Position numbers and translations under genes: made by a program. A stretch of 64,000 nt of DNA, taken from contig CANTFL010000608.1 of assembly GCA_947650285.1 (NCBI GenBank), positions 1-64,000 on the forward strand. Reading direction: 5' to 3'. Positions 12,254 through 22,065 of the stretch are shown in pieces (position 1 is the first letter of the stretch; every line of letters starts with the position of its first letter). Source of the DNA: Hyaloperonospora brassicae (taxonomy: Eukaryota > Oomycota > Peronosporomycetes > Peronosporales > Peronosporaceae). The notes below the pieces were generated by a model. The model was not told the DNA's origin. It made no database searches and saw nothing but the letters and a program-made list of their open reading frames with translations.

Positions 12254-13248
12254 GGAAGACGCTCCAGAGATTTCTTGCGAGCGATACAGTGCCCAGAATA
12301 CTGATAATAGATCTTATCGGGCAACATTAGGCCCTTTAATAATCTTAAGTGTTATATCGAACATAAAGAATGGGATTAACGGTATCAACAAGATTACTCG
12401 ACTAATACAGTACGCAGGGTTTGTCGCAGACAAGATCGACGTGAAGAAACGTTTGGAGTGCGATCTGGAACACTTGATGAGGACGCGTCAATCATTGTAT
12501 AAATTTCCGATTCTTTTAATGGGCTTACACAATTCTGATGATCACGTGGGATCGACGACGGCGGAAGCTCCAAGGGATATAATACCGAATCCTCACAATA
12601 CGCTTAAGCCGAATTGGAAGTGGAGTCGAAAGACTCAATCGGAATTCTCAGGATGTCCCTGGACCTAAGTAAAATAATCAAGCTGATGTATCGCATGTAG
12701 AATATAAAAGATGAGCCGCTCTTGGCAGCCGTATGAGATGTAGAATACGTCATCCTAACGACCTAGGCCAATTACAGCCACATTTCGAGTCTGACATGAG
12801 ACGTTTATCAAGAGCAGCATGTACAATCCTGCCAATCGATCTCACTATATTATACGGTGAGACGTGCGAGAATACACTAGACATACATCCCGGATGTCGA
12901 GATGGAATCGGTCGGATCGCGTCATTGTAGATAGGATGCATACTACCCGGAAGGGATAGAACTCGACGAATCGGTACAAGGCGATATCAGACGATCTCTC
13001 GGAGCGGCCACTAAAACACCGCCAGGTGGTGGGTGTAGCTCTACGCGGATTCTTATGGCTGCAATCGAGGGTTTAAAGGAGTTCGAGGTTTAGGACAGCG
13101 ATGAAGATTAGGTCAGAAGCTAGATCATCAAGGTCAAGTCCGCGTTATTACGGGATCAAGCCTTAGATGATGAGAGTAATTAAATATTAGGAAATCTTTT
13201 CACGGGTCCTGCGCGAAACTGGTATATCCAGCTTAGCCGATCAAATCT

Positions 13249-13539
13249 TTGGTCGTGGAAGAAACTGTTGAGGTTATTCTTGCAAAATATGAGGAGAATG
13301 GTATGTCAGTTGGAGGACAATATTACCATGCAAAGAAGCAGTATGAAGATATGCAATCAGAGTATCTTTATCGCTTGAATGTAGCGGCGATAAGTGCGAG
13401 AGTAAAAATTCGAGACGGATCGAAAAATGTACTTCGTGAAAATGTGGCACATTTCATGGGGACGCCGGAATATCGCGATCTGGTCAGAAAAATGATTTTT
13501 TACGGCTGTAGGATGCAGATGAAACGGAGGAAACGTTAA
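13249..13539 (+). pseudogene. gag-like fragment
   Basis: This is a 96-codon charged frame with a helical look and the pattern YYHAKKQ...YLYRLN...VKIRDG...VAHFMGT. The pattern is typical of capsid-type gag segments of oomycete LTR elements. It ends in a basic tail and is not followed by a matching frame. It starts inside a longer decayed region, so the start codon means little. An unrelated host gene remnant is the alternative. Confidence 0.4.
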
Positions 13540-14368
13540 GTGCTTACGAACGTATGGAAAGTTGACGAGTTTTATGTATCTGTAAGATCGGACACATTTG
13601 ACTATAATCTGCGCCATCCGTTTTATTAAGACCGTCGAATCCAGCCGGTGCAGTGACAGCCCTTTGGAGAGATATCGTCAACAGTGGATCCTATTAAAAT
13701 CTCAGATCATCGACCGGGGACGATACATATTACATAATGTGTTTGTGGCCGCGACCTCCGATCGCATGAAGTAATTGGGAGATCAGGGCACTGATCTGTA
13801 TGAGAATCGTCTCGATAGCAGTGAGGATAAAGTCAGGATTAATTTATCCTGCACCTATTTTAGATCTAGTAAAAGGGACGATTATGTATGTTGGAAAAGA
13901 TTAAACTATCAGAAGTTTAATGGCATGGATTATCCTTCGGATAAGTGTTTTTACGTGTGTGCATCTCGCGGAGATACATATGAAGAGGGTAAACGCCCAA
14001 TGAAAAAGTCTACAAATTGATCAGCAAGTGGCACGTGCCCAGCAAAAATATCATCATGTTTCTGCTCAAGGTCGACGTGAATTTATACCAGGGTGCCCGT
14101 TCGACATTCGGTCGTCTGGGCGCTCGTGTAGAGTCGGCATAACAAGCAATTTGTAATTTCACTTCACCACACTCACCACGTAGAATTTGGTACGAGCTGG
14201 GAGCTCCAGGATCTCATCTATTCATTTGTTGAGAGACAACAGAGAAATCAAGAGTTAAACAATTGGATCCACCCGATCGCTGGTATACTTAAGAGTTAAC
14301 AGTTGTGTCTTAAATTTCTAGTGCAAAGAGACTGGATGGAAATACCCGATCGCAAGTAAATATGGAAC

Positions 14369-14860
14369 TTGATCTTTCGTTCAAGAATTCACGTGGATAT
14401 TAAAAATTTTACAGAACCGTTAAGTGGTTCAGGCAAGCAAAAGCAGTGGGCAAATTCAATAATGAAAAAGCCAATGTGCTGTTTAATTTTGGCTCTGACA
14501 TATATATCGATTTTCGACACCATCTTTTCCGGTAAGGTAGGATGTGTAATTGGTAGGAGCCACACTCAAGAGCTCGTAGGTATTGGAGAGAATGCCTACA
14601 TGACGATGGGGGAAACAAAGGTCAAGATCACATTGGATAAATTGCTGGTTTAAAACCTTCGATGTCTGGGATGGCGATCAGGTCGTCTACGAAGCCATAT
14701 TGGGTATGGAATTGGTATTTCTGGTGGTTATACGGCTAAATTTGGCCTACAAAACATGTTTACAACGGATGAAGTCTGTGTTAGTATGGTTGGTCGAAGG
14801 ACGTCAAATTGATCGAAAATCCAGGCAAAAAATCTGAACGATCTACATGTGATTATTAAT
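14369..14860 (+). pseudogene. Retropepsin-like fragment, frameshifted
   Basis: Frame one gives ...VIGRSHTQELVGIGENAY, and about 14642 onward in another frame gives FDVWDGDQVVYEAILGMEL. Together this resembles an aspartic protease with its second hydrophobic-hydrophobic-Gly (ILG) strand. The expected catalytic D[ST]G is replaced or lost upstream (IFDTIFSG). No active enzyme can be made. Confidence 0.4.
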
Positions 14861-14900
14861 GTCGTCAGACTAATTGAGTTTAAATTTGGCTTAGCCATTC

Positions 14901-15630
14901 TAAGGCTAAACTCTGGGTAAGGCGAGATGAGGCGCGGTTGCACACCGTAATTAATTGATCGGCAAAATTAAGTAGTGCAATATACTAAACTAAGCGATCG
15001 CGTAATAATTGTAAGGCATGAAGCCTTGTTGGGCTTTTAAATGGCATATGGTATCACCCCGCAATCGCAAGGATATGTGTCAGTAGAATCGCGGCGGTAT
15101 AATTAATGTCAAACCTTATCGATCGATGTCACTTTGTAGAAGAAAGAAGTATAGAATAGGAAGGATGCTGACAGAAAGTCCGACATAAAATTATCCCACG
15201 CGAATTCTTATCCGCCCACAAAAGAAAAGAGAGGAAAAGTTAAATAAATTTACGGCGGTTATGTCGCGATCCGATCGAGATAGCTTAACGATTGAAGATC
15301 AACGATCAACAAAATAATCTTTGGAGACAAATTCGAAACTAGAGATCATTGAAGGCTATCGAGTGCGTGGGGAATTTAATGACGCAATAGTATCGAGAAG
15401 AATGATCACGAGGTAGCTGATCTGGCCCATATATGGTCCACTTATCAGCCAGATGCCATAACGGTCAAGGATTGTGAGGAAGAAGAGAATTTTAGAAGAC
15501 AGGCCAAGATATGTGTGGATCTTACAACCGACGACGTTTTGGAAAAGAAATAGACGGTGATATAACTTTTTGGAATCCGGCACGCGCACCAATTATGGTG
15601 AGGGGACGATCTTTTGTTCGAGAAGTCGAT
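14901..15630. other. Unassigned stretch before the right inverted arm
   Basis: There are no reading frames above about 80 codons with recognisable content. It is probably part of the decayed repeat region. Confidence 0.45.
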
Positions 15631-16616
15631 ATCAAGTCTCCACTGGAGCCAGGACGACCGACAAACGGAGGAATTTATACTATTGCGTGCTATAACCGTT
15701 GCTCACCTTGTTTGCTCGTCGGTAGGGCGGGTTACACTCTGATAGGTGGACTCGAGTCAATACCGAGCTTGTCCTTGTTCGGGATTGGGCTATCGCGTTG
15801 AAACCTTTGCGCAATTGCGAGTACACTTTAAGGTGCTTTATATGAGTCACTTTGATCTCTACGAGATCGCCTTGTCCAGAGTAGATATTTGATTCGCGAA
15901 AAGCCTTTTAACCACTTGAGCCGTCTCTCAAACTTTCACCCTTCTCCTTCACTTGGTTGCTGCGTCCGATCGCAGTTGGGGTTTTAGTTGAGAGTCCTCT
16001 ATCCCTGGCCAAAACGTCAAGATATATCACTTGATTTAAGTATGGAGCTATTCCTGACGCCGGGTGTCCAGTAATCCGACCCGGAGGAGAAATCGACACG
16101 TTTACTCAGAAGCAAATTGAAATCTGTTTAATGTTATCCAGTTAAATCCAAAAAAACTGACACATCGCTATGCCTATATGTATCTCGATCTTCCGGGGCC
16201 GCGCTTCTCCCTCTCTAGATTATTTCCCCTTTTACCTATGTGGCTTATACCAGGTGCGCTCTCTCTGGAACCATGGCGTGGTCCTCATCAGGCTTGTACG
16301 CAGGTGACTCTAGGATCGCGTGATCTATGGATGATCTTGTGATCTATGGATGATTTCTTGATCTATGAATTATCATGAGATCTCTGATTGATCTTGTCAT
16401 CTCTGGATGATCTAGTGATATCTGATTAATCTCGTGATCTCTGGTTGAACTAGCGATCGCTGGTTGAAAACGAGATTTCTGTTGATATTTGCCTCAGAAT
16501 ACGTAATAATTCTAGCACAAACAGTATTTATCATCCTTGCACCGACAATCTCGCAATCTAATTCGTTTGGGTACACGATCGTGAGCAACCCATTCTGGAT
16601 CGTATCCTCCAAATAA
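15631..16616 (-). repeat. Right arm of the ~1-kb inverted repeat pair
   Basis: Reverse complement of 2847-3829, with only scattered substitutions. Its protein-like frame (16412-16735, - strand) reads on past the repeat edge, which the left copy does not. Confidence 0.85.
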
Positions 16617-17160
16617 AGCCTAATCGAACTCAACTGAATTTGGCTATCTGTGGGCACCCAGGACCAGCTTAGCATCAAGATCTTGTCATCATGTTGCGAC
16701 AATGTCATCTCCGGGATGATAGATACCCGAATCAATTGACGTAAGCTTGCTTACAGCTAAAATATTCTCGATAATTTACATTATCGCTTGTTCTTTCGTA
16801 TCCATCCAGGCAAAAACAGATGGGTATTGACGAAACACAGTAGTAAGTATGCTTGAACATTGTACTTAATGTGTTTCCACGAGTAGGATTGGCTGTTATG
16901 AAGCTTGCTAAGTGAAAAATGTGCTGATTACTAGCATACCAGTCAAGCTTACCCCAAAGGGAGAAGAAGGGTATCTTACGGAGCTTTGTGATCCATCTGG
17001 TTGTTGAATGTTTCCTGAGCCTCTTCATAAAGCCATCTAGCGACCCGAACGCATTTGAATTGTGAAGCTTGATCCTTAAGACCCAGCTGTCCTCGCTTTC
17101 AGATAAGCTTAACCGGGATACAGCAAATCCTATCTTTTCGTCCGTGACACGAAGATCCAT
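16412..17160 (-). pseudogene. Unrecognised broken reading frames spanning the right arm edge
   Basis: Two adjoining - strand frames (17160-16732 and 16735-16412) read as one damaged protein of about 245 residues. It is rich in aromatic and basic residues (WITKLRKIPFF, WGKLDWYASNQ, FHLASFITANPTRG) and ends inside the inverted arm. The family is not recognised. A transposon-encoded protein is plausible because the same C-terminal part is duplicated at 2851-3051. Confidence 0.35.
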
Positions 17161-18265
17161 TACGGCAGCGTTTATATCGACGAATTATCGCAACAATTTC
17201 CTCGAATTCGTGTACTTGGATAAAACAATCTTCATAATTTCGAGTCGACGTGCGTATCTCGACCCGGTAACATCAGACAAAGATTGCTGCTATCTCAGCC
17301 GTGTAATCTCTTACATACCCTCTTCGATCAACAGATCTACCTGTCAGGAATCTCGCTGGTTAAGCAAGATCATTCCCTCCCTTTCCGCGTCATTTTTTGC
17401 AGAATGAACTCTTCAATCGAATCATAATGCTCGTATTCTTTCGGAGAGACGGAATTATCGTTGACGATAGCTCTGTGGACGGTCGAGATCATACGTTCGA
17501 CCTCAAACATTTCGATACCGCTTATTTGGAATAATCCTTCACGAGTAGTTTGGAAGCTATCCTTTCGTCATCAGTTGTTACATTTTGGATGATAAATTTG
17601 TGGTCTTGGACTGACTACAATGTGCTGCTGGGTAAAAAGTAGGGCGCCTGACGCTTGTACTGACACACCACAAGCAACCCAGACTATTATATAGTAGACG
17701 GGTGCCACGAAACCTTACGTCCGCAAACGTGCATTGTAAGGTATAGATAATAAAGGGTCATACAAAATCAAGCAAAAAAGTATTTTTTCATTTAAATTTA
17801 TAGTATAACAAACAAATTTCGATTGATATAACTTAAGCAAATTTAAATTTAATCTTCAATATAGCCACTCGCTCAATAAGCACTGCACGTGTTTAGAAGC
17901 GGCTGGTTTTCAATGTTGTTGGTATGATGGGTTGCATCAACTACTAAGTAGAGCAATGCCGAATACTGATTGTAAATGTATTTTTCCTTTCATATTCACT
18001 TGGAAAGGTAAATACTGAAGAATACTATAAATATATAAAATATGGGGGAAATGCCCATTTAATCACGAAAAACTAGTTCCCCGGATAATGAAAATAAAAA
18101 ATGTCTCAGAATATTTAAAAATAATAAAAATGGTCCAGATAATCTCGAAAATAAAAATACCCCACGTCCTAGTTTGACGAATACGCTTAGGATATTGCTA
18201 TTTCCATCACATTTTTAGCAAGCCCTACCACAGCACACTTTTATTAAGCCCCACCACGCAACACT
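17161..18265. other. AT-rich intergenic/repeat DNA
   Basis: No gene is seen. Bases about 18000-18170 are A/T-rich and contain loosely repeated AATAAAAAT-type words. Confidence 0.5.
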
Positions 18266-18420
18266 TTTAGAGCCCTGATAGTCGGACCACACCTCAGCGT
18301 AACCCCCCTATCTGACCAATCAGAAGCAACGGACGCGTAATGCGGTCTAATGTGTATTCAACACAATATGTGGAAACAAATGGGGGGCCAAGGGTGTGGT
18401 TAAGCTATCAGGGCCCTAAA
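18266..18420. mobile_element. MITE-like 155-bp element with 28-bp terminal inverted repeats
   Basis: 18266-18293 and the reverse complement of 18393-18420 agree at about 23 of 28 positions (TTTAGAGCCCTGATAG... versus TTTAGGGCCCTGATAG...). Both arms end in ACCACACC on the inside. The interior is non-coding. A target duplication could not be set with confidence. The size and arms fit a non-autonomous DNA transposon. Confidence 0.6.
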
Positions 18421-19615
18421 TTATGAGTGTAAATTCTGAGTGCATGTAGAAACGCCTCGGTCGGCATTGAAAAAAGGCAGCATGAAAGCAGTTCATAGTA
18501 ACGGATTCGTGCATCAGATACTTGCACTGAACTTGTTTTAATATCGAGAGTGTGGATATCGACTTCGTCTACGACGTTTCGTAGTCCGAACATCAATTAC
18601 CAGCCATTTTTGGCAAAGCTCACACAGCATGTTGAGTGTGCACCCACTGGAAAAGATCAGCTGTGGAAGAAAGCTTTATTTAGAATTCTATAGCGCAGTC
18701 ATTTGTAAGCTCTTACGTCATGCCACGCGTCACCAGCCTGGCTGATCTCTGCGAGCTCTTATCTAACCATGTGAATGGTGGGTGGTGATGGAGATAGGCT
18801 TCGTCGTGAACGTCTTCAATTGCCGACCCGATGCCAATCTGACTCATCCAGAGACTTCGTGTTTGAATCAATGTACTGCAACAGCGTCCAAAGTAGTTGT
18901 CATCACCATCCAGCATTGCGTTCCAAGTACGCCAAATTTTTCTTGGCAAAAGAGCAAGCCAAAGAAGAATCTCAAGTTAATCGATCTTGGTTCCTGCTGA
19001 CTTGTCTACGCAGATAGCTGGTGCTTCTGAGCTATTTTGACGACCAAAGACCCTGTATTGACAACTGATACTCGATCGCCACGAATTAGTTTGCCTTCAT
19101 CATCGTCATCTTTATCAGGACATTTTCAGATAATCGCGAGACATTGCCAACACAAAACATCCACTTTTACATGGGCGACGCTTGTCTTCTAGATGCACAT
19201 GCCGATCATGCTCAATGTATGATCTGACCGAATGTACGTCAAGAGGCTCTCGTCAATCGCGGCGTATAGGTGAGTCACGATACCACCTATAGTAGACGAC
19301 AGCGATGGCTACACGCCGCGATCCATAGCCTTAAACATCGAAAATTAAGTTCCCTAAGCGTGCTATGTTATTCATGATGTCAAATTGTTCGCATTAGTTC
19401 GATCATGCGACGAGCACCGCTACGACATAAAGTTGATTACCACAAGGATACCGAGACAATTATGTGCCCTAATTATTTTTCTAACAACAACAGGATTGGA
19501 CGACGATACTGCTGGCTTCAACCTCCGATATTACCCTTCCAGATTAAGAAAAAACAAACTCTTCATCACCAGAGGGCCCAAAAACAGCATACCGGGCCAT
19601 AACAAACACCCAAAC
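18421..19615. other. Non-coding flank left of element B
   Basis: Short frames at 18408-18596 (-) and 18713-18949 (-) have no recognisable domain. Nothing else is supportable. Confidence 0.45.
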
Positions 19616-20115
19616 TGTAACGGGGCACACCCTTGCGTGAACTTACGCAAAGGTTGATTGTGTAAGCTCCTAATGGTGGTGGTTAGTCCTCCAAAGGAAC
19701 AAGTAAACGAATTATTGCTTGGGCGCATAGAAAGAGCCCCCAGGCGGGATCGAACCACCGACCTTTTTTTTGGTGCGCCCGACAGACGTACACGAGGCGA
19801 ACGAGGAAGCGTAGATAAGGGAAAAGTAAAACTGTTGTATTAATATTCTTTTGTTACTGTCTCTCTGTTTAACCTGACTTAATTATGTTAATTTTAACTG
19901 AGTGTATGGTGACGTCTAGTCACCACTCATTGCGCGCGTCCTGCGGCGATTGGTGGGTTGATATCATCACGATATAAACCGATGAGCAGACCCTTTGGTC
20001 GCTTCACCAATATCACCATTATTGGTGATATTGTTTAAAGAATATTCAACTTAATATTCTTTGTTGTCACTTTCTTTTAAAGTGACACTTTCATGTAACG
20101 GGCTGCCCCGTTACA
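19616..20115 (-). repeat. 3' LTR of element B, carrying an insertion
   Basis: Aligns with 26965-27358 except for an insert of about 114 bp (about 19656-19769) and a small indel. On the plus strand it runs from TGTAACGGGG to CCCCGTTACA. The inner end contains the palindrome-like TGTAACGGG...CCCGTTACA. Confidence 0.9.
19656..19769 (-). mobile_element. tRNA-derived (SINE-like) insertion in the 3' LTR
   Basis: This block is absent from the partner LTR. On the minus strand, after a run of eight A, it holds a perfect tRNA T-arm: stem GGTGG, loop TTCGATC, stem CCGCC (complement of 19743-19759). A TGGGGGC acceptor-like strand and a T follow. No D-arm or anticodon arm is present, so it is not a tRNA gene. 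It may be a SINE or a tRNA-fragment insertion. Target duplicates are unclear. Confidence 0.6.
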
Positions 20116-20120
20116 TCACT

Positions 20121-20128
20121 CCCCCCTT
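20121..20128 (-). promoter_or_regulatory. Polypurine tract of element B
   Basis: The minus strand reads AAGGGGGG just inside the 3' LTR. Confidence 0.75.
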
Positions 20129-20261
20129 AACTGATAGTCACCGTGTGATTATCGAAAATTATGGCGCTCACCCGTTGGGCGCCATTGGGACAGGGAGCAC
20201 TTGTTGGGTCAGTTTCGTTCACTCCTGACCTGACCTCGCATATTTAACATGTCTATGCGGG

Positions 20262-21851
20262 GTGACTCAAGGCACACAGTCTGTGCCTGTGCCAGCTTCT
20301 GCGGCAGACGATTCGACGTCTGCTGCTCGTTCTTCGCCTGCAGCAAGAGGTGCTGCAGGTGCACGCGGTACAGCACCGCGTGCGCATGATGACCCCGACA
20401 TTGAGGTCATCTACTCTGGCGAGTCAGACGTGTCTGACTCGGGCAATTCTGCAGAGGCGCCTCGCTCACCGGCGACGCCTCAGCGTTCGCCAAGGTCACT
20501 GTCGAACGAACGGACTCGTGAGTCGCAACACAGTCTGTTCGGCAGTGATGACGAATCTGATGATGAGTATGTTTGCTCATCACCGCAATCAGCTCGTGCT
20601 CCTTCGCACGAGCGAGTTGACGATGGTCCAACCCATCGTCATACTGACAACCGTGGTACCAACAAAGGTACTACCGTGAAGCGTGATGAGCTGAAGCCGT
20701 GGCGTTTGCCCGAACGGCTCATCAATGGCTTGTCTCACGAGACAAGTCAACACCATCGAATACCCTTATTCAATGCGACTGAGCTTCACGGCTTGAGTCC
20801 CAGCGCGAGCAACTTTCCCGCTGAAGAAGACTTTTATCTCGATGTCTTCTTTAGACATCGATGGTACAACAGCAACCAAAAGCGTGACAAAGCCTCGCTT
20901 TTGGCTGCGTGGAACGCGTTCTTCCAAAACGTAAAGCATTTTGGACGAGAAGGGTGGCTCAAGAAACTTAAGGCGACACGCCTCAGGTTCGAAAAGCGAA
21001 CGCCAACCGGTGCCAAGTACCGGTTGCACTGTTTGTCGAGTGAGTCAGGCATTCCTTGCCTCACATGGGGAGACCCTTGTGCGAGTTGTGTTGACAACTC
21101 GTAGCGTGTACATAGGGACGTGTATTTCCTAAGTTCGCCCTGGGGAAGGTCACATCTCTCGGAGGAGATGCGTGACGCGATTGCAAACTTTCGATCCGTC
21201 TACAAGCGCCTAGGGCGCGTGTTTACCGATGGGCCACAGGACTCATCGGATGGGTCTCGTCATACTGGCGGACGAGACCTTCAACATCCATCAACAGCTG
21301 AGAGCGGGGCTCCCAGCTGTTCCAAGAGGGTGGATACCCCCGCCACTGGACGAGGTAGCTCGTCCTTGATCCTGAATCGTCACGGTGGTTCAAGATACGC
21401 TCCACTAGAAAGCGTTGACCACCGTGAGCATCCACCAAAGGATGTGGTGGAGGAGATAAGACCTCCTCCAGATGATCCGGTTCACCATCTCGAACCTTTC
21501 GAGATGGATCGCGCAATCGATGAATTGCGCGATGACTTGAAGCACGAGCGCGACCGGCGCTACGCTTTGACTGATACCGTGCGGAAGAACCGCAAGGATC
21601 GCGAGGCTGATCGGGAGAGAGACCGCGCCGATTACGCCACAGCGCAGCTTCAGGTCGAGTGGGATGTCCGCTCCCTTTACGGCGAGCTGGCGACAGCTCG
21701 CAGGGAGATATCTCGGTTGAGCTCCGAGGTATCTTATCTGCGCGACCAGACGAATCGTCTGGAGCGCGAACGCAAGAACTTGATGAATGTTGTTGAACGT
21801 GGGGGCTATCTTCATCGGAAGAAGAAGGCTCGTACCGACAGTACGGCCTGA
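20262..21851 (+). CDS. Antisense coiled-coil protein gene inside chromovirus B
   Basis: One plus-strand frame of about 530 codons is open from 20229 to 21851 except for a single TAG at 21102-21104. The N-terminal third is acidic and Ser-rich ([22 protein letters not shown]). The middle looks globular ([31 protein letters not shown]). The last 115 residues form a clear charged coiled coil ([17 protein letters not shown]..., [20 protein letters not shown]) ending in a basic KKKAR tail. No in-frame ATG occurs in the first 280 codons. An ATG at 20249 is one base out of frame, so a start mutation, indel or spliced leader is needed. The C-terminal part overlaps the sense integrase/chromodomain frame. 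Element A has a decayed homolog in the same place. The function is unknown. Confidence 0.6.
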
Positions 21852-22065
21852 GCCTCCCCACGTAAAACGTAGGATGCGTGCGCATCTTACGTGGCTATTC
21901 GAGTGTGTATGCATTGCCCTTGCGATGCAACACTCGAAATGGCCCAATGTATTCCGGCAGTAGTTTACTACTGCCGACACTAGTGACTGCTTGTCCAGGT
22001 AGGATTACCGTAGACGGTAGTACTAGGTCGTTAACCTTAAATGAAAGAACATTTGCTCTTCCATT
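21223..22065 (-). pseudogene. Integrase C-terminus (GPY/F) and chromodomain of element B
   Basis: Reading from about 22065, the frame gives LLPEYIGPFRVLHRKGNAY, a GPY/F module, and then one TAG (in LE*P, probably a lost Trp). From 21885 it continues without stops: [12 protein letters not shown], a 110-residue charged linker, and a chromodomain at about 21470-21290 ([40 protein letters not shown]). Chromodomains in this position target chromovirus integration to chromatin marks. The linker is the part overlapped by the antisense coiled coil. The TAG makes the pol product truncated unless read through. Confidence 0.88.

Larger units (their letters stand above)
12259..14900 (+). mobile_element. 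Second, older retroelement remnant (gag, knuckle, protease pieces)
   Basis: Between element A and the right inverted arm lie + strand fragments in gag-pol order. A gag-like helical piece is at 13249-13539 (YYHAKKQYEDM...EYLYRLNV). A Cys-containing knuckle-like piece is at 13775-14020 (CFYVCASRGD, EEGK). A retropepsin-like piece is at 14369-14860 (VIGRSHTQEL, then a shifted frame with FDVWDGD and AILGME). No RT was seen. The identification rests on general resemblance to oomycete LTR-element polyproteins and is moderate only. The frame 12246-12668 at the left edge is unassigned. Confidence 0.5.

Noticed and set aside
19736..19770. tRNA gene
   Set aside because: Only T-arm and acceptor-like bases are present; D-arm and anticodon arm are missing.
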